Made by a program: the position numbers and the translations under genes
Shown here: positions 54,978 to 63,411 of the stretch, piece by piece
How the letters are laid out: every line of letters begins with the position of its first letter
Numbering within the stretch: the stretch's first letter is position 1
Source: GCA-2401155 sp045047085
GTDB lineage: Bacteria; Pseudomonadota; Alphaproteobacteria; Rhizobiales; Rhizobiaceae
Length of the DNA: 64,000 nucleotides
Assembly: GCA_045047085.1 (NCBI GenBank)
Contig: JASFYT010000004.1
Coordinates: forward strand, 62,001 to 126,000
Direction: 5' to 3'
Notes under the pieces: model-generated
Database searches by the model: none
Seen by the model: only the letters and a program-made list of their open reading frames with translations
What the model was told of the DNA's origin: nothing

Positions 54978-55456
54978 GTAAAATCAGCAGGGATGATTTG
55001 ATCGATTTCCTCTATGAGGAAGTACGGATGCTAGACGAAGGACGCTATGATGAATGGCTGGCCCTTTGGCTTCCTGATGGACACTACTGGATGCCGCTTG
55101 AGTATAAACAAACCGACCCCAATCTGGTGACCTCATATCTCTACGAAGATCTTTTTATGCTGAATTTGCGCATAGAACGATTGAACGGGGAACGGACCTT
55201 CAGCCAGAAGCCCAAGACCCGGTGTCACCATGTTATCCAGCGTCCATTTATCGATAGTATGAACAATCAAAAGGGCGAATACATAACAAACACATCCATG
55301 CACTATGTCGAAACGCGCCTTGATGAACAGATTTTACTAGCCTTTACAGCGACTCACGAGCTGAAACTGGTCGATGGTGAAATCAAAATCGCCAATAAGC
55401 GGGTTGATCTGCTAAATTGCGATGCGGCCTTCGGCAACATACAGTTATTGCCATGA
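54974..55456 (+). CDS. Aromatic-ring-hydroxylating oxygenase, beta subunit
   Basis: A 160-residue small subunit, cystatin/NTF2-like. Typical features are DLIDFLYEEVRMLDEGRYDE near the start, WLALWLPDGHYWMPL, and the C-terminal VDGEIKIANKRVDLLNCDAA with FGNIQLLP. It stabilises the alpha-subunit hexamer. Its ATG overlaps the alpha-subunit stop (ATGA), so the two are made in equal amounts. Confidence 0.91.
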   Translation: MSKISRDDLIDFLYEEVRMLDEGRYDEWLALWLPDGHYWMPLEYKQTDPNLVTSYLYEDLFMLNLRIERLNGERTFSQKPKTRCHHVIQRPFIDSMNNQKGEYITNTSMHYVETRLDEQILLAFTATHELKLVDGEIKIANKRVDLLNCDAAFGNIQLLP

Positions 55457-55514
55457 TGATACTTTCGATTTCCCACATTTTGTTTGTGCTAAATTCTTTA
55501 ACTGGAATACTATA

Positions 55515-56684
55515 ATGGGCCGCAGACAAGCCTATGATGGAGTGGCTCTGGTCGCACCATTTTCCACGCCTTATCAGCGTTACTCTACCGATACCGCCCA
55601 TTGGTGGATCGCCGGAGCGCTGCGCGGCACCCTTGGTACTGCCGGATTGAAGCCAAGCGAAATTGACGGATTTTGTGTTTCCAGTTTTTCACTGGCACCC
55701 GATTCAGCCGTTGGTCTTACCCAACATTTGGGTCTATGTCTGCGCTGGCTTGATCATATCCCGATGGGGGGTGCAAGCGGCATTGTTGCCTTGCGCAGAG
55801 CGGCACGGGCCATTCAAAGTGGAGACGCGAATATCGTTGCTTGCGTTGCCGGTGACACCAATCACATCGACAGTTTCAGAAGTTTGCTATCCAGTTTTTC
55901 GCGCTCTGCATCAGATGCTTCTTACCCTTATGGTTATGGCGGCCCGAACGCAAATTTTGCCCTGCTGACGGATCGCTACATGCAGGAATACGGCGCTACC
56001 CGCGAAGACTTCGGACGAATCTGTGTTGCACAGCGAAGCAATGCGCTGAAATATCCGGGCGCGATGATGAAAAAACCACTGACACTGGAGCAATACATCA
56101 ATGCGCGACCAATTTCAGAGCCGATTGCGCTGTTTGATTGCGTGATGCCTTGCGCCGGATCGGAAGCATTTTTGGTGATGTCCATTGAAGAAGCGGTAGA
56201 ACGCAATCTTCCTTATGCAGAAATTGGCGGCACGATTGAACGTCATAATGCCCACGCAGACGACCCAATCCAGCTGCGCGGAGGCTGGACTTTGGACATT
56301 AACGAGCTTTATGAAATGGCTGATTGCGACGCTAAGAAAATTGATCTTCTGCAAACCTATGATGACTATCCGGTGATATGCATGATGCAGATTGAAGATC
56401 TCGGGTTTTGCCCCAAAGGATCGGCTGTAGAATTCGTTCGGTCCCACGATCTGACCATTGAAGGCGACTTCCCGCATAACACTTCTGGCGGCCAATTATC
56501 GGCTGGTCAGGCAGGAGCGGCCGGTGGATTTTTGGGATTAGTTGAAGCAATCAGACAGGTGAGCAACACCGCTGGGCCAACTCAGGTGAAAGACGCCAAT
56601 CACGCAATGGTCGCGGGATTTGGTATGATCAACTATGACCGCGGCGTTTGTTCAGGCGCAGCAATTATTAGGAGCGGCTCATGA
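55515..56684 (+). CDS. Thiolase-like acetyl-CoA acetyltransferase (SCPx/BbsB-like)
   Basis: A 389-residue thiolase-superfamily protein with LKPSEIDGFCVSSFSLAPDS near residue 43, MGGASGIVALRRAARAIQSG around the nucleophile region and HNTSGGQLSAGQAGAAGGFL with GFGMINYDRGVCSGAAIIRS at the end. The nucleophilic-cysteine position reads GGASGIV rather than a clear CxxG, as in the non-canonical SCPx/DitF-like group that works with a DUF35 partner. The ATG at 55515 is 58 bases after the beta subunit; an earlier frame overlaps it. The stop overlaps the DUF35-SDR start by four bases, matching the required complex. Confidence 0.85.
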   Translation: MGRRQAYDGVALVAPFSTPYQRYSTDTAHWWIAGALRGTLGTAGLKPSEIDGFCVSSFSLAPDSAVGLTQHLGLCLRWLDHIPMGGASGIVALRRAARAIQSGDANIVACVAGDTNHIDSFRSLLSSFSRSASDASYPYGYGGPNANFALLTDRYMQEYGATREDFGRICVAQRSNALKYPGAMMKKPLTLEQYINARPISEPIALFDCVMPCAGSEAFLVMSIEEAVERNLPYAEIGGTIERHNAHADDPIQLRGGWTLDINELYEMADCDAKKIDLLQTYDDYPVICMMQIEDLGFCPKGSAVEFVRSHDLTIEGDFPHNTSGGQLSAGQAGAAGGFLGLVEAIRQVSNTAGPTQVKDANHAMVAGFGMINYDRGVCSGAAIIRSGS

Positions 56685-57937
56685 CCACGCCCCTCACGCC
56701 ACCACCAAAGAAGAACCCACAAAAGAAAACGGTTTCACCAACGCGCCCTGCGGAAGCACGCAGTCGTGCCGCAATGGGATTGAGTGCAGCAGCTGCCGAA
56801 GGACGGTTTGCCCTGCAGCGTTGCGCCGAATGTGACACCATCCAATACCCGCCACGCGATGTTTGCTCAGCGTGTTTGTCTCCCCAACTCTCCTGGCAAG
56901 ACATTTCGCCAGAAGGAGAAATTTTGGCTGAGACAACGATCCACGCTGTTTCAAAACTCTATTTTCGCGAACGCGTTCCGTGGCGCGTCGGCACTGTGCA
57001 ACTGGATGCTGGGCCGGTGGTCATTTGTCATTTGCACGGCGATTGCCAACGTAATTCTCGCGTCACGCTGATTAACCGTCTGGACCGTTCCGGTCAGGGC
57101 GTGCTGATGGCCCTGCCAAAAGAAGGAAGTCTCAACATGGAAGATGACCCGCAACTTCGCGCCATGACTAGCGATCCTAAACATCGTCGGATTTTGATTA
57201 CCGATGCCCGCAATACCAACACTCCGGATCTGGCAAAAGCTTTGCTGGATGCAGGTGCCGCGACCGTGTTTGTTGGCGAAGCCGAAGGCTGGCGACCCAA
57301 TCCAATACGTAACGAATTGAGCAAGATGGCGAATGTTCATATCTTTCCGCTGGATGTCACCGACACATCTTCAGTGCAGGCACTCGCCGCAGAAATTGGT
57401 GGTAAGACTGATATCATGATCAATAATGCCAGCTTCATCAGGCCGGGCGGCGTTATTGCCCGCGGCGATACGGGATTTGCCCGTGATGAGATTGAGGTGA
57501 ATTATCTCGGACTAATGCGTCTTGCTCAGGCCTTTGGGCCGGGCATGTGCTCGCGCACCGCAGACGGCGTAAATTCCGCTGTGGCGTGGGTCAATATTTT
57601 TTCGGTCCATGCACTTTCAAACGATCCGGCGTTTGGGTGTTTTTCAGCGTCAAACGCTGCCGCCAGATCATTGAGCCAAAACATGCGTGCCGATTTCAGA
57701 GCGTCTGGCCTGCGAGTTATGAACGTCTATACCGGGCCCACGGATGATGAGTGGCACCAATTGGTTCCACCTCCTAAAGTGGCCCCGAATGCGTTGGCGC
57801 GAAGCGTAGTACAGGGTTTAAAAGAGGGCCTCGAAGAGACCTATTGCGGCGATGTGGCTAAGGATCTTTATCAAAGGTTCCGGGATAATCCGAATGTTCT
57901 TGAGCGCGAATTGACCCAGGGCGGAGATGGACCATGA
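56681..57937 (+). CDS. DUF35 OB-fold protein fused to a degenerate short-chain dehydrogenase
   Basis: A 418-residue fusion. Residues 45-70 form the rubredoxin-like zinc ribbon (C48, C51, C62, C65), ~75-130 the DUF35 OB-fold (EGEILAETTIHAVSKLYFRE, VICHLHGDC), and ~168-418 an SDR fold. The SDR part has lost the glycine-rich nucleotide loop (ILITDARNTNTPDL in place of TGxxxGIG), and the catalytic Tyr and Lys are replaced by F321 and N325 (FSASNAAARS); S308 is kept. So it is probably a pseudoenzyme. DUF35 partners SCPx-type thiolases. BbsA (DUF35) and BbsC (inactive SDR) of the toluene pathway are separate proteins that match the two halves. It lies between the thiolase and cyclase genes. Confidence 0.85.
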   Translation: MTTPLTPPPKKNPQKKTVSPTRPAEARSRAAMGLSAAAAEGRFALQRCAECDTIQYPPRDVCSACLSPQLSWQDISPEGEILAETTIHAVSKLYFRERVPWRVGTVQLDAGPVVICHLHGDCQRNSRVTLINRLDRSGQGVLMALPKEGSLNMEDDPQLRAMTSDPKHRRILITDARNTNTPDLAKALLDAGAATVFVGEAEGWRPNPIRNELSKMANVHIFPLDVTDTSSVQALAAEIGGKTDIMINNASFIRPGGVIARGDTGFARDEIEVNYLGLMRLAQAFGPGMCSRTADGVNSAVAWVNIFSVHALSNDPAFGCFSASNAAARSLSQNMRADFRASGLRVMNVYTGPTDDEWHQLVPPPKVAPNALARSVVQGLKEGLEETYCGDVAKDLYQRFRDNPNVLERELTQGGDGP

Positions 57938-58722
57938 GCCAGAAACTACTAGCAGATTTTGCAGCACAAATTGTATCCGGCGATATTCGGGTGGTCGACC
58001 TGACCCACACGCTTGATCCGGATTTTCCGGTGATTATTCTACCACCTGAATTTGGCCAGTGTGCCAGATTCCGCATGGAAGAAATTAGTGCCTATGACCA
58101 CCGTGGGCCAGCATGGAAGTGGAATAATATCAGTATGTCGGAACACACCGGCACCCATTTCGATGCCCCCTCCCATTGGGTTTCGGGCCGCAACCTACCG
58201 AACAATTCAGTAGATTCGATCCCGCCTGAAGATTTCATCGGCGCTGTTGTTGTCATCGATTGTTCTGAGGGCACTGCGACGAATGACGACTTTGAACTCA
58301 CCCCCGAAATCATTCACGAGTGGGAAGCCATTCACGGTAAAATTCCCGAGGGCTCATGGGTGCTGATGCGTACGGATTGGTCGAAGCGAAGTGGCGCTGA
58401 ATATCTCAATATGAAAAATGACGGGCCGCACTCACCGGGGCCGACGCCGGATGGTATCCGGTTTCTAATTGAACAGCGCGATATTCGCGGATTTGGCACC
58501 GAGTGTGTGGGCACGGATGCGGGACAAGGAGCAAACCATACCCCGCCTTATCCTGCACATTTCTTTTTGCATGGCGCCGGCAAATATGGCCTGCAATGTC
58601 TGACCAATCTGGATCAACTTCCTAGCATCGGCGCGATATTATTCGCGGCACCACTCAAAATCAAAAACGGTACCGGCAGCCCACTCAGAATTTTGGCGAT
58701 GGTACCCGGAGAGAATTCATGA
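57934..58722 (+). CDS. Cyclase family (kynurenine-formamidase-like) metal hydrolase
   Basis: A 262-residue member of the cyclase/KynB family. The metal motif HTGTHFDAPSHW supplies H71, H75, D77 and H81; the second half has WVLMRTDWSKRSG and the family DGIRFLIEQRDIRGFGTEC with GTDAGQGANH. Enzymes of this family hydrolyse amides or lactone-like bonds, including isatin hydrolase. It overlaps both neighbours by four bases, so it is a stoichiometric member of the operon and may hydrolyse a ring-cleavage or amide product. Confidence 0.88.
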   Translation: MSQKLLADFAAQIVSGDIRVVDLTHTLDPDFPVIILPPEFGQCARFRMEEISAYDHRGPAWKWNNISMSEHTGTHFDAPSHWVSGRNLPNNSVDSIPPEDFIGAVVVIDCSEGTATNDDFELTPEIIHEWEAIHGKIPEGSWVLMRTDWSKRSGAEYLNMKNDGPHSPGPTPDGIRFLIEQRDIRGFGTECVGTDAGQGANHTPPYPAHFFLHGAGKYGLQCLTNLDQLPSIGAILFAAPLKIKNGTGSPLRILAMVPGENS

Positions 58723-59444
58723 CCCAATTAACAGCCGCCATCACCGGTGGAAACAAAGGCATTGGCGCTGATCTGGCGGCTCGTCTTCTTGATCAGGATT
58801 ACAAAGTGATTTCCGTTGCCCGTAGTGCACCAGAAACCTCACATCCAAATCTATACTCCGTTGAAGCAGATTTGCTGGACCCGGATGCCGTAACCCTCGC
58901 AGCCAGAGAAATTGCTGCATTGCATCAGGTTACCCATCTGATCCACAATGCAGGCTTGATCTGGCCAAATCTGATTGAGGAAGCCAAGCCTGAAGACATT
59001 ACCGGATTAGCGCAGCTTCATCTTGGTTCGGCACTGACGTTGTTACAGGCGTTCCTGCCATCCATGAAAGCGGAAGGATTTGGCCGCGTCATGTTTAATG
59101 CTTCGCGCGCCGCCTTGGGGGCACCTACCCGCACGGCATATTCTGCCAGCAAGGCAGGCATGATCGGCATGGCGCGAACATGGGCGCTGGAACTGGCGCA
59201 ATATGGCATCACCGTAAACGTGGTTGCACCGGGCCCGATTCTAACGGACAATTTCTGGGGCATTGTTGACAAAGACAGCGAGCAACAAACGGCACTGGCC
59301 AAACGCATTCCCGTGGGCAGGATCGGCTCGGTACGTGACGTATCAAACGCGTTCCTCTTCTTTTGCAATCCTGAAAACAGTTTTGTCACTGGGCAGACAC
59401 TTTACGTCTGCGGTGGGGCAAGCGTTGGTACGCTCAGCATCTAG
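58719..59444 (+). CDS. Short-chain dehydrogenase/reductase (catalytically intact)
   Basis: A 241-residue classical SDR with the TGGNKGIG loop at residues 9-16, HNAG, S129, Y141 and K145 (TAYSASKAGMIGMARTWALE) and NVVAPGPILTDNFWG after it. It has all the catalytic residues missing from the fused SDR encoded just upstream, so the two could form an active/inactive heterodimer like BbsCD, giving a 3-hydroxyacyl-CoA dehydrogenase. That assembly is inferred. It overlaps the cyclase stop by four bases and ends 48 bases before a broken gene. Confidence 0.9.
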   Translation: MTQLTAAITGGNKGIGADLAARLLDQDYKVISVARSAPETSHPNLYSVEADLLDPDAVTLAAREIAALHQVTHLIHNAGLIWPNLIEEAKPEDITGLAQLHLGSALTLLQAFLPSMKAEGFGRVMFNASRAALGAPTRTAYSASKAGMIGMARTWALELAQYGITVNVVAPGPILTDNFWGIVDKDSEQQTALAKRIPVGRIGSVRDVSNAFLFFCNPENSFVTGQTLYVCGGASVGTLSI

Positions 59445-59492
59445 GCATGGTCAATTAGAAAACACACTAAGAATTCAAACTTTGGAACAGAT

Positions 59493-60529
59493 ATGAAAAT
59501 AGCAAATTTGGATGGTGGCAATGGATCCTATGCAGCCGTAACGGATATGATCGAAGCGGGCCACGATGTTAACTGGTGGCGAAGATCAGTGGATAGTTTT
59601 GCCGGCATCAAAAATGCTGGCGGATTGTCAGTGGTCGATTTTGCAGGAACCCGATTGGTTTCGCCAAAAATGACCGATCATATTGGCGAAGCGATTAATG
59701 GGTCAGAACTCATTCTTGTGCCAACACCAGCAAATTCTCAAGAAGATATTGCCAAGGCGTTGGCCCCTCATCTGGCTGACGGAAAGGTAATTTATCTACC
59801 GCCCGGAACCTTTGGTTCTTACGTGATGATGAAGCAAATTCGTGCGCAAGGTTAGACTGCCCAGTTCACGATTGCAGAAACAGGAACCTTGCCTTGGCTT
59901 ACCAGAAAGACAGATGATCACACAGTTCGAATTACCACCCGCGCCTCAAGGTTGCCAACCGGCGTGCTGCCTGCGAAACGCACAAAAGAAGCACTGGAAA
60001 TTATCAGCAAGGCATTTCCCAAAGCCATTGAGCCATCGGAAGATGCATTGTCTGGCGCATTGATGAATGCAGACCCGATTGAACATTTTGATGCGTGGGA
60101 CATTCATAATGAGGGCACCCAGCCTTCGATACGAAATGTTCACACTGCTCTGGATGCCGAACGCATCGCGGTGCGTGAAGCGCTTGGTTATGGCGCTCCG
60201 CATTTTCCGTTGGCCGATCACTATGAGACCAGCAACTGGATGTATGGAAATCTGGCCCATGACAAATTAGTGGGTTCAGGCGATTGGCACGAACCCCTTG
60301 ATTTGCGTGACCATCGATATTTGACGAGGATATTGGTCTTGGATTAGCCTTCTTTGTATCCGTTGCAAACTGGGCCAAAGTGCCATGCCCCGCGGCCTCG
60401 GGTCTACTGACCATTGCCGGAGCATCATCGCGCAATGATTTCACCAGATGGCCGCGTACTTTTGAAGCGCTGGGACTGGCGGACGAAAATCGTGAGACCG
60501 TTCCAGCCATGTTGCAGGAGGGTTTTTAA
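59493..60529 (+). pseudogene. Opine/octopine-type dehydrogenase, disrupted by a stop and a frameshift
   Basis: The N-terminal part (ANLDGGNGSYAAVTDMIEAG, a Rossmann start, and ILVPTPANSQEDIAKALAPH) and the C-terminal part (DPIEHFDAWDIHNEGTQPSI, LADHYETSNWMYGNLAHDKL, then EDIGLGLAFFVSVANWAKVP) belong to the NAD/NADP octopine-nopaline dehydrogenase family. TAG at 59853-59855 breaks the frame after RAQG, and a one-base loss near 60325 (RYLT to EDIGLGL) breaks it again; the remaining frame ends at 60529. At least two independent lesions make a functional product unlikely. Its 3' end overlaps the following ATG by one base. Confidence 0.8.
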
Positions 60530-61338
60530 TGGCAGAGCGCGACGTAGTTTGTTGCATCGGCGCTGGCCGAATGGGGCGAGGGATTGCCTATGTCGGCCAC
60601 AAGATCCATTTACTGGATGCCAAGCCCCGCGATAGCGAAGCGTTTGAAGCATTTCGCACGGAAACGCTGGACGTCATCAACGGAAGTTTGTCTTCATTGG
60701 CCAGACTGAGATTGTTGGAACTTTCAGATGTTCCAACAATTCTCAAGCGCGTGAAAATTCATAGTCTTGAAGATGCAGAGGTTGCATTTGTTGATGCAAA
60801 GATTGTCTTCGAAGGTGTGCCGGATGCTCTTGACGCGAAGCAACAGGCGTTCGCTCTGTTTGACCAACATGCAGACGAGGATGCCATTCTTGCCTCAACC
60901 ACTTCGACAATTTTGTCGACTGATCTAGCCGAGTTTACGAAGTCTCCGGAGTGTTTTCTCAACGCCCATTGGCTGAACCCGGCTTTTGTGGTTCCTCTGG
61001 TCGAAGTAAGTCCGACACCAAAGACCGCGACAAATATCATCACTAAACTGAATGAATTTCTTGAGAGCATCGGCAAAGTGCCGGTGCTTTGCAAAGCCTC
61101 GCCGGGCTATATCGCGCCACGCATTCAGGCTTTGGCAATGAATGATGAGCGATTTGCAGCACCCGACATCATAAAATCCAATATGGAAAATGATCGCATT
61201 GGTCTGCGTACCGGCCAAGGATTTTATAATTATGACAATGTTGATGTGGCCGAATACCAGCAACAAATAATGGCGGCATATCTAAAAATTCTTCAGAATA
61301 ATGATATGGTTTGCGAACCGGTTCTTTTGCAGAATTGA
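60529..61338 (+). CDS. 3-hydroxyacyl-CoA dehydrogenase with internal deletions, probably inactive
   Basis: A 269-residue relative of 3-hydroxybutyryl-CoA dehydrogenases (~310 residues usual). GAGRMGRGIAYVGHKIHLLD keeps the GxGxxG loop but is about six residues short before the beta strand, and IQALAMNDERFAAPDIIKSN jumps from the start of the C-terminal domain to its end, omitting about 45-50 residues that normally hold helix-forming AxRLxEEG and the GFG segment. The reading frame is intact, so the deletions are in multiples of three. FLNAHWLNPAFVVPLVEVSP with the catalytic histidine is kept. The dimerisation domain is broken, so activity is doubtful. The ATG overlaps the opine-dehydrogenase relic. 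Confidence 0.75.
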   Translation: MAERDVVCCIGAGRMGRGIAYVGHKIHLLDAKPRDSEAFEAFRTETLDVINGSLSSLARLRLLELSDVPTILKRVKIHSLEDAEVAFVDAKIVFEGVPDALDAKQQAFALFDQHADEDAILASTTSTILSTDLAEFTKSPECFLNAHWLNPAFVVPLVEVSPTPKTATNIITKLNEFLESIGKVPVLCKASPGYIAPRIQALAMNDERFAAPDIIKSNMENDRIGLRTGQGFYNYDNVDVAEYQQQIMAAYLKILQNNDMVCEPVLLQN

Positions 61339-61712
61339 GGTTAATTGTTCGGGATTGAGGAGAGGTAAAATTAAATGTGGAAGCCGCCACAAAAAAGTCG
61401 TTGGCCATCGGGGCAGTTATAATTCCTACGCTGGACAAAGTTGCCAATTCCTTATTGTTCTTGCAGCTGGATATCTGCAATGGCGCTGTGGCGCGCGTCC
61501 AATGATGATGAAAATCACCCCCAAAATTCTCGACTGATCGGCAGATTTGTGCAAGGGCAACCTGCCGCGATTGTCATCGAATCCAACAGCATACACGATG
61601 CTCCCTCTGGATCAGAGCTCAGATAACATCAAGATACTTGCCAATGCGAATTCGCCAGTTACTGCGAGAGCGTGGATCAAGCCCATAAGCAAGTCACCTA
61701 CAAATTGCGGCA
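61339..61712. other. Gene-free stretch, nothing recognised
   Basis: This 374-base gap between the deleted dehydrogenase and the ABC transporter genes has short open frames on both strands (for example VEAATKKSLAIGAVIIPTLD with KVANSLL on the plus strand) but none with a recognisable product or ribosome site. No hairpin with a T run, repeat or tRNA was seen. It may be further decayed coding DNA. Confidence 0.5.
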
Positions 61713-62522
61713 TTAAGTGATCCAGTCCCGATCGATTTCCGGTAATGGAATGGCAGCTTTCAATTCTTTGGTATAATCATGCTGGGGGTTATCAAAAATC
61801 TCTGCAATCGGGCCTTGTTCGATAATTTTACCAGACCGCATGATGATGACATTTTTACTCAAGCGGCGAACCACTGATAAATCATGGCTGATAAAAGCCA
61901 ATGTCAAATCCATTTCAGAAACCAGTTCTTCCAGCAGTTCAATGATCTGCGCTTGAGTTGAAACATCCAGACCAGAAACTATTTCATCCGCCAGAATAAA
62001 TTTTGGATTAAGAGCAATGGCACGGGCAATACCCACGCGCTGGCGCTGACCGCCGGATAATTGATGGGGATAACGACTGGTAAAACCAAGCGGAAGATGC
62101 ACTTTCTCAAGCACAGGTTTTGCGAGTTTCTCATCACTTCCGCTAGCACCATAAAGGCGGAGCGGCCGGGCAATTATTTTTGCAACCGTGTGTCTGGGGT
62201 TTAAAGACGACATTGGGTCCTGAAAAATCATCTGCAAATCGCGCCGCAGCGGTTCAAGCTCCCTCTCCTCCATGCCCGCGATATCACGGCCTTCGATGAG
62301 TATGCTACCACCCGATGGTCGATGCAGCCTCACAAGACAGCGCCCAAGGGTCGATTTGCCGGAGCCAGACTCTCCTACGATTCCGGTGACACATCCCTTC
62401 TCTATGGTGAAATTCAGACCTTTAAGGATGTGGATCATGGGTGCCGGACCAAAAAGCGGCTTGGCGTTCAAATTCGGTAAGGACAACTTAAGTTGCCGAA
62501 CATCAAAAAGAGAGTCAGCCAT
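61713..62522 (-). CDS. Oligopeptide/dipeptide ABC transporter ATP-binding protein (OppF/DppF type)
   Basis: A 269-residue ABC ATPase: Walker A is GIVGESGSGKSTLGRCLVRL, the Q-loop MIFQDPMSSLNPRHTVAKII, the signature LSGGQRQRVGIARAIALNPK and Walker B KFILADEIVSGLDVSTQAQI. It is the second ATPase of an Opp-type importer. The ATG at 62522 overlaps the end of the preceding ATPase gene by eight bases; the frame opening at 62567 is not used. The cysteine cluster often found at the C-terminus of OppD/F is absent. Confidence 0.92.
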   Translation of the reverse strand: MADSLFDVRQLKLSLPNLNAKPLFGPAPMIHILKGLNFTIEKGCVTGIVGESGSGKSTLGRCLVRLHRPSGGSILIEGRDIAGMEERELEPLRRDLQMIFQDPMSSLNPRHTVAKIIARPLRLYGASGSDEKLAKPVLEKVHLPLGFTSRYPHQLSGGQRQRVGIARAIALNPKFILADEIVSGLDVSTQAQIIELLEELVSEMDLTLAFISHDLSVVRRLSKNVIIMRSGKIIEQGPIAEIFDNPQHDYTKELKAAIPLPEIDRDWIT

Positions 62523-63411
62523 TGTTCGACGCCTCCCATGCAAGATCAAGCGCCGCAATTTCGGCATTCAGTTCTTCCAGACCGATCTGACTGATCGGTT
62601 TCAGGGTTTGCTCTGGCCGGTCATAACGCGGAGTTGCTGCAATCAACTCACGAGCGTAAGCGTGGCAGTCACCGGAGAATAATTTTTCCACATCGCATTG
62701 TTCGGTAATGTGCCCCTGATAGAGTACCGAAACATGCTGGCAGATTTTTGCAACCACGCCCATATCGTGGGTTACAAACAGCAAGGCAGTATGGGATTTT
62801 TCCTGCATTTCATTGATCAGTCGCAAAATTTGTTTTTGCACAGTTACATCCAGCGCAGTCGTTGGTTCATCTGCAATGATCAATTTGGGTTCCGCTGCAA
62901 AAGCTGCCGCAATCAACACCCGTTGGCGCATACCACCGGACAGTTCATGTGGATAGGCTCGCACCACCCGCTCTGGATTTGGCATATGAACCTGATCAAG
63001 CATATCAAGCACCCTTGCATCCGCCTTTTTGCGCGACCATCCAAGGGTGTGGATCAGTCGATCCGTCATTTGCGGACCAATGCGGCGGGATGGATTGAGT
63101 GCTGACAGCGGATCTTGGGGAATGATCGCGGTATTTTTCCCAATGAAGTTACGGCGCTCGGCAGGCGACAAATCGCCCAAATCCACCCCTGATATTCGGA
63201 TCGAACCCGAGACAGTTCTAATCGCTTTCGGCAGCAGCCCCGCAATGGCCTTGCCGATCATGCTTTTTCCAGCACCACTTTCCCCAACCAGTCCGTGAAC
63301 ATCCCCGGAGTCGACAGATAGAGAGACATCTCGCAAAATTCGACTACTCTGCCGACTGAGAACTACGTTCAGATTTTTGATTTCCAAAACAGGGCGACCT
63401 TGTTTGATCAT
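62515..63411 (-). CDS. Oligopeptide/dipeptide ABC transporter ATP-binding protein (OppD/DppD type)
   Basis: A 298-residue ABC ATPase: Walker A GLVGESGAGKSMIGKAIAGL (residues ~38-57), Q-loop IIPQDPLSALNPSRRIGPQM, signature LSGGMRQRVLIAAAFAAEPK and Walker B LIIADEPTTALDVTVQKQIL. The C-terminal TPRYDRPEQTLKPISQ is a reduced oligopeptide-type tail. It overlaps the upstream permease by four bases and the OppF-like gene by eight, so the three are coupled. The substrate, a peptide or other nutrient, is not evident. Confidence 0.92.
   Translation of the reverse strand: MIKQGRPVLEIKNLNVVLSRQSSRILRDVSLSVDSGDVHGLVGESGAGKSMIGKAIAGLLPKAIRTVSGSIRISGVDLGDLSPAERRNFIGKNTAIIPQDPLSALNPSRRIGPQMTDRLIHTLGWSRKKADARVLDMLDQVHMPNPERVVRAYPHELSGGMRQRVLIAAAFAAEPKLIIADEPTTALDVTVQKQILRLINEMQEKSHTALLFVTHDMGVVAKICQHVSVLYQGHITEQCDVEKLFSGDCHAYARELIAATPRYDRPEQTLKPISQIGLEELNAEIAALDLAWEASNNG

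Noticed and set aside
61301..61537. Plus-strand open frame overlapping the end of the dehydrogenase gene
   Set aside because: Its composition is unlike the neighbours, it has no start signal and no family resemblance; probably chance or decayed DNA.
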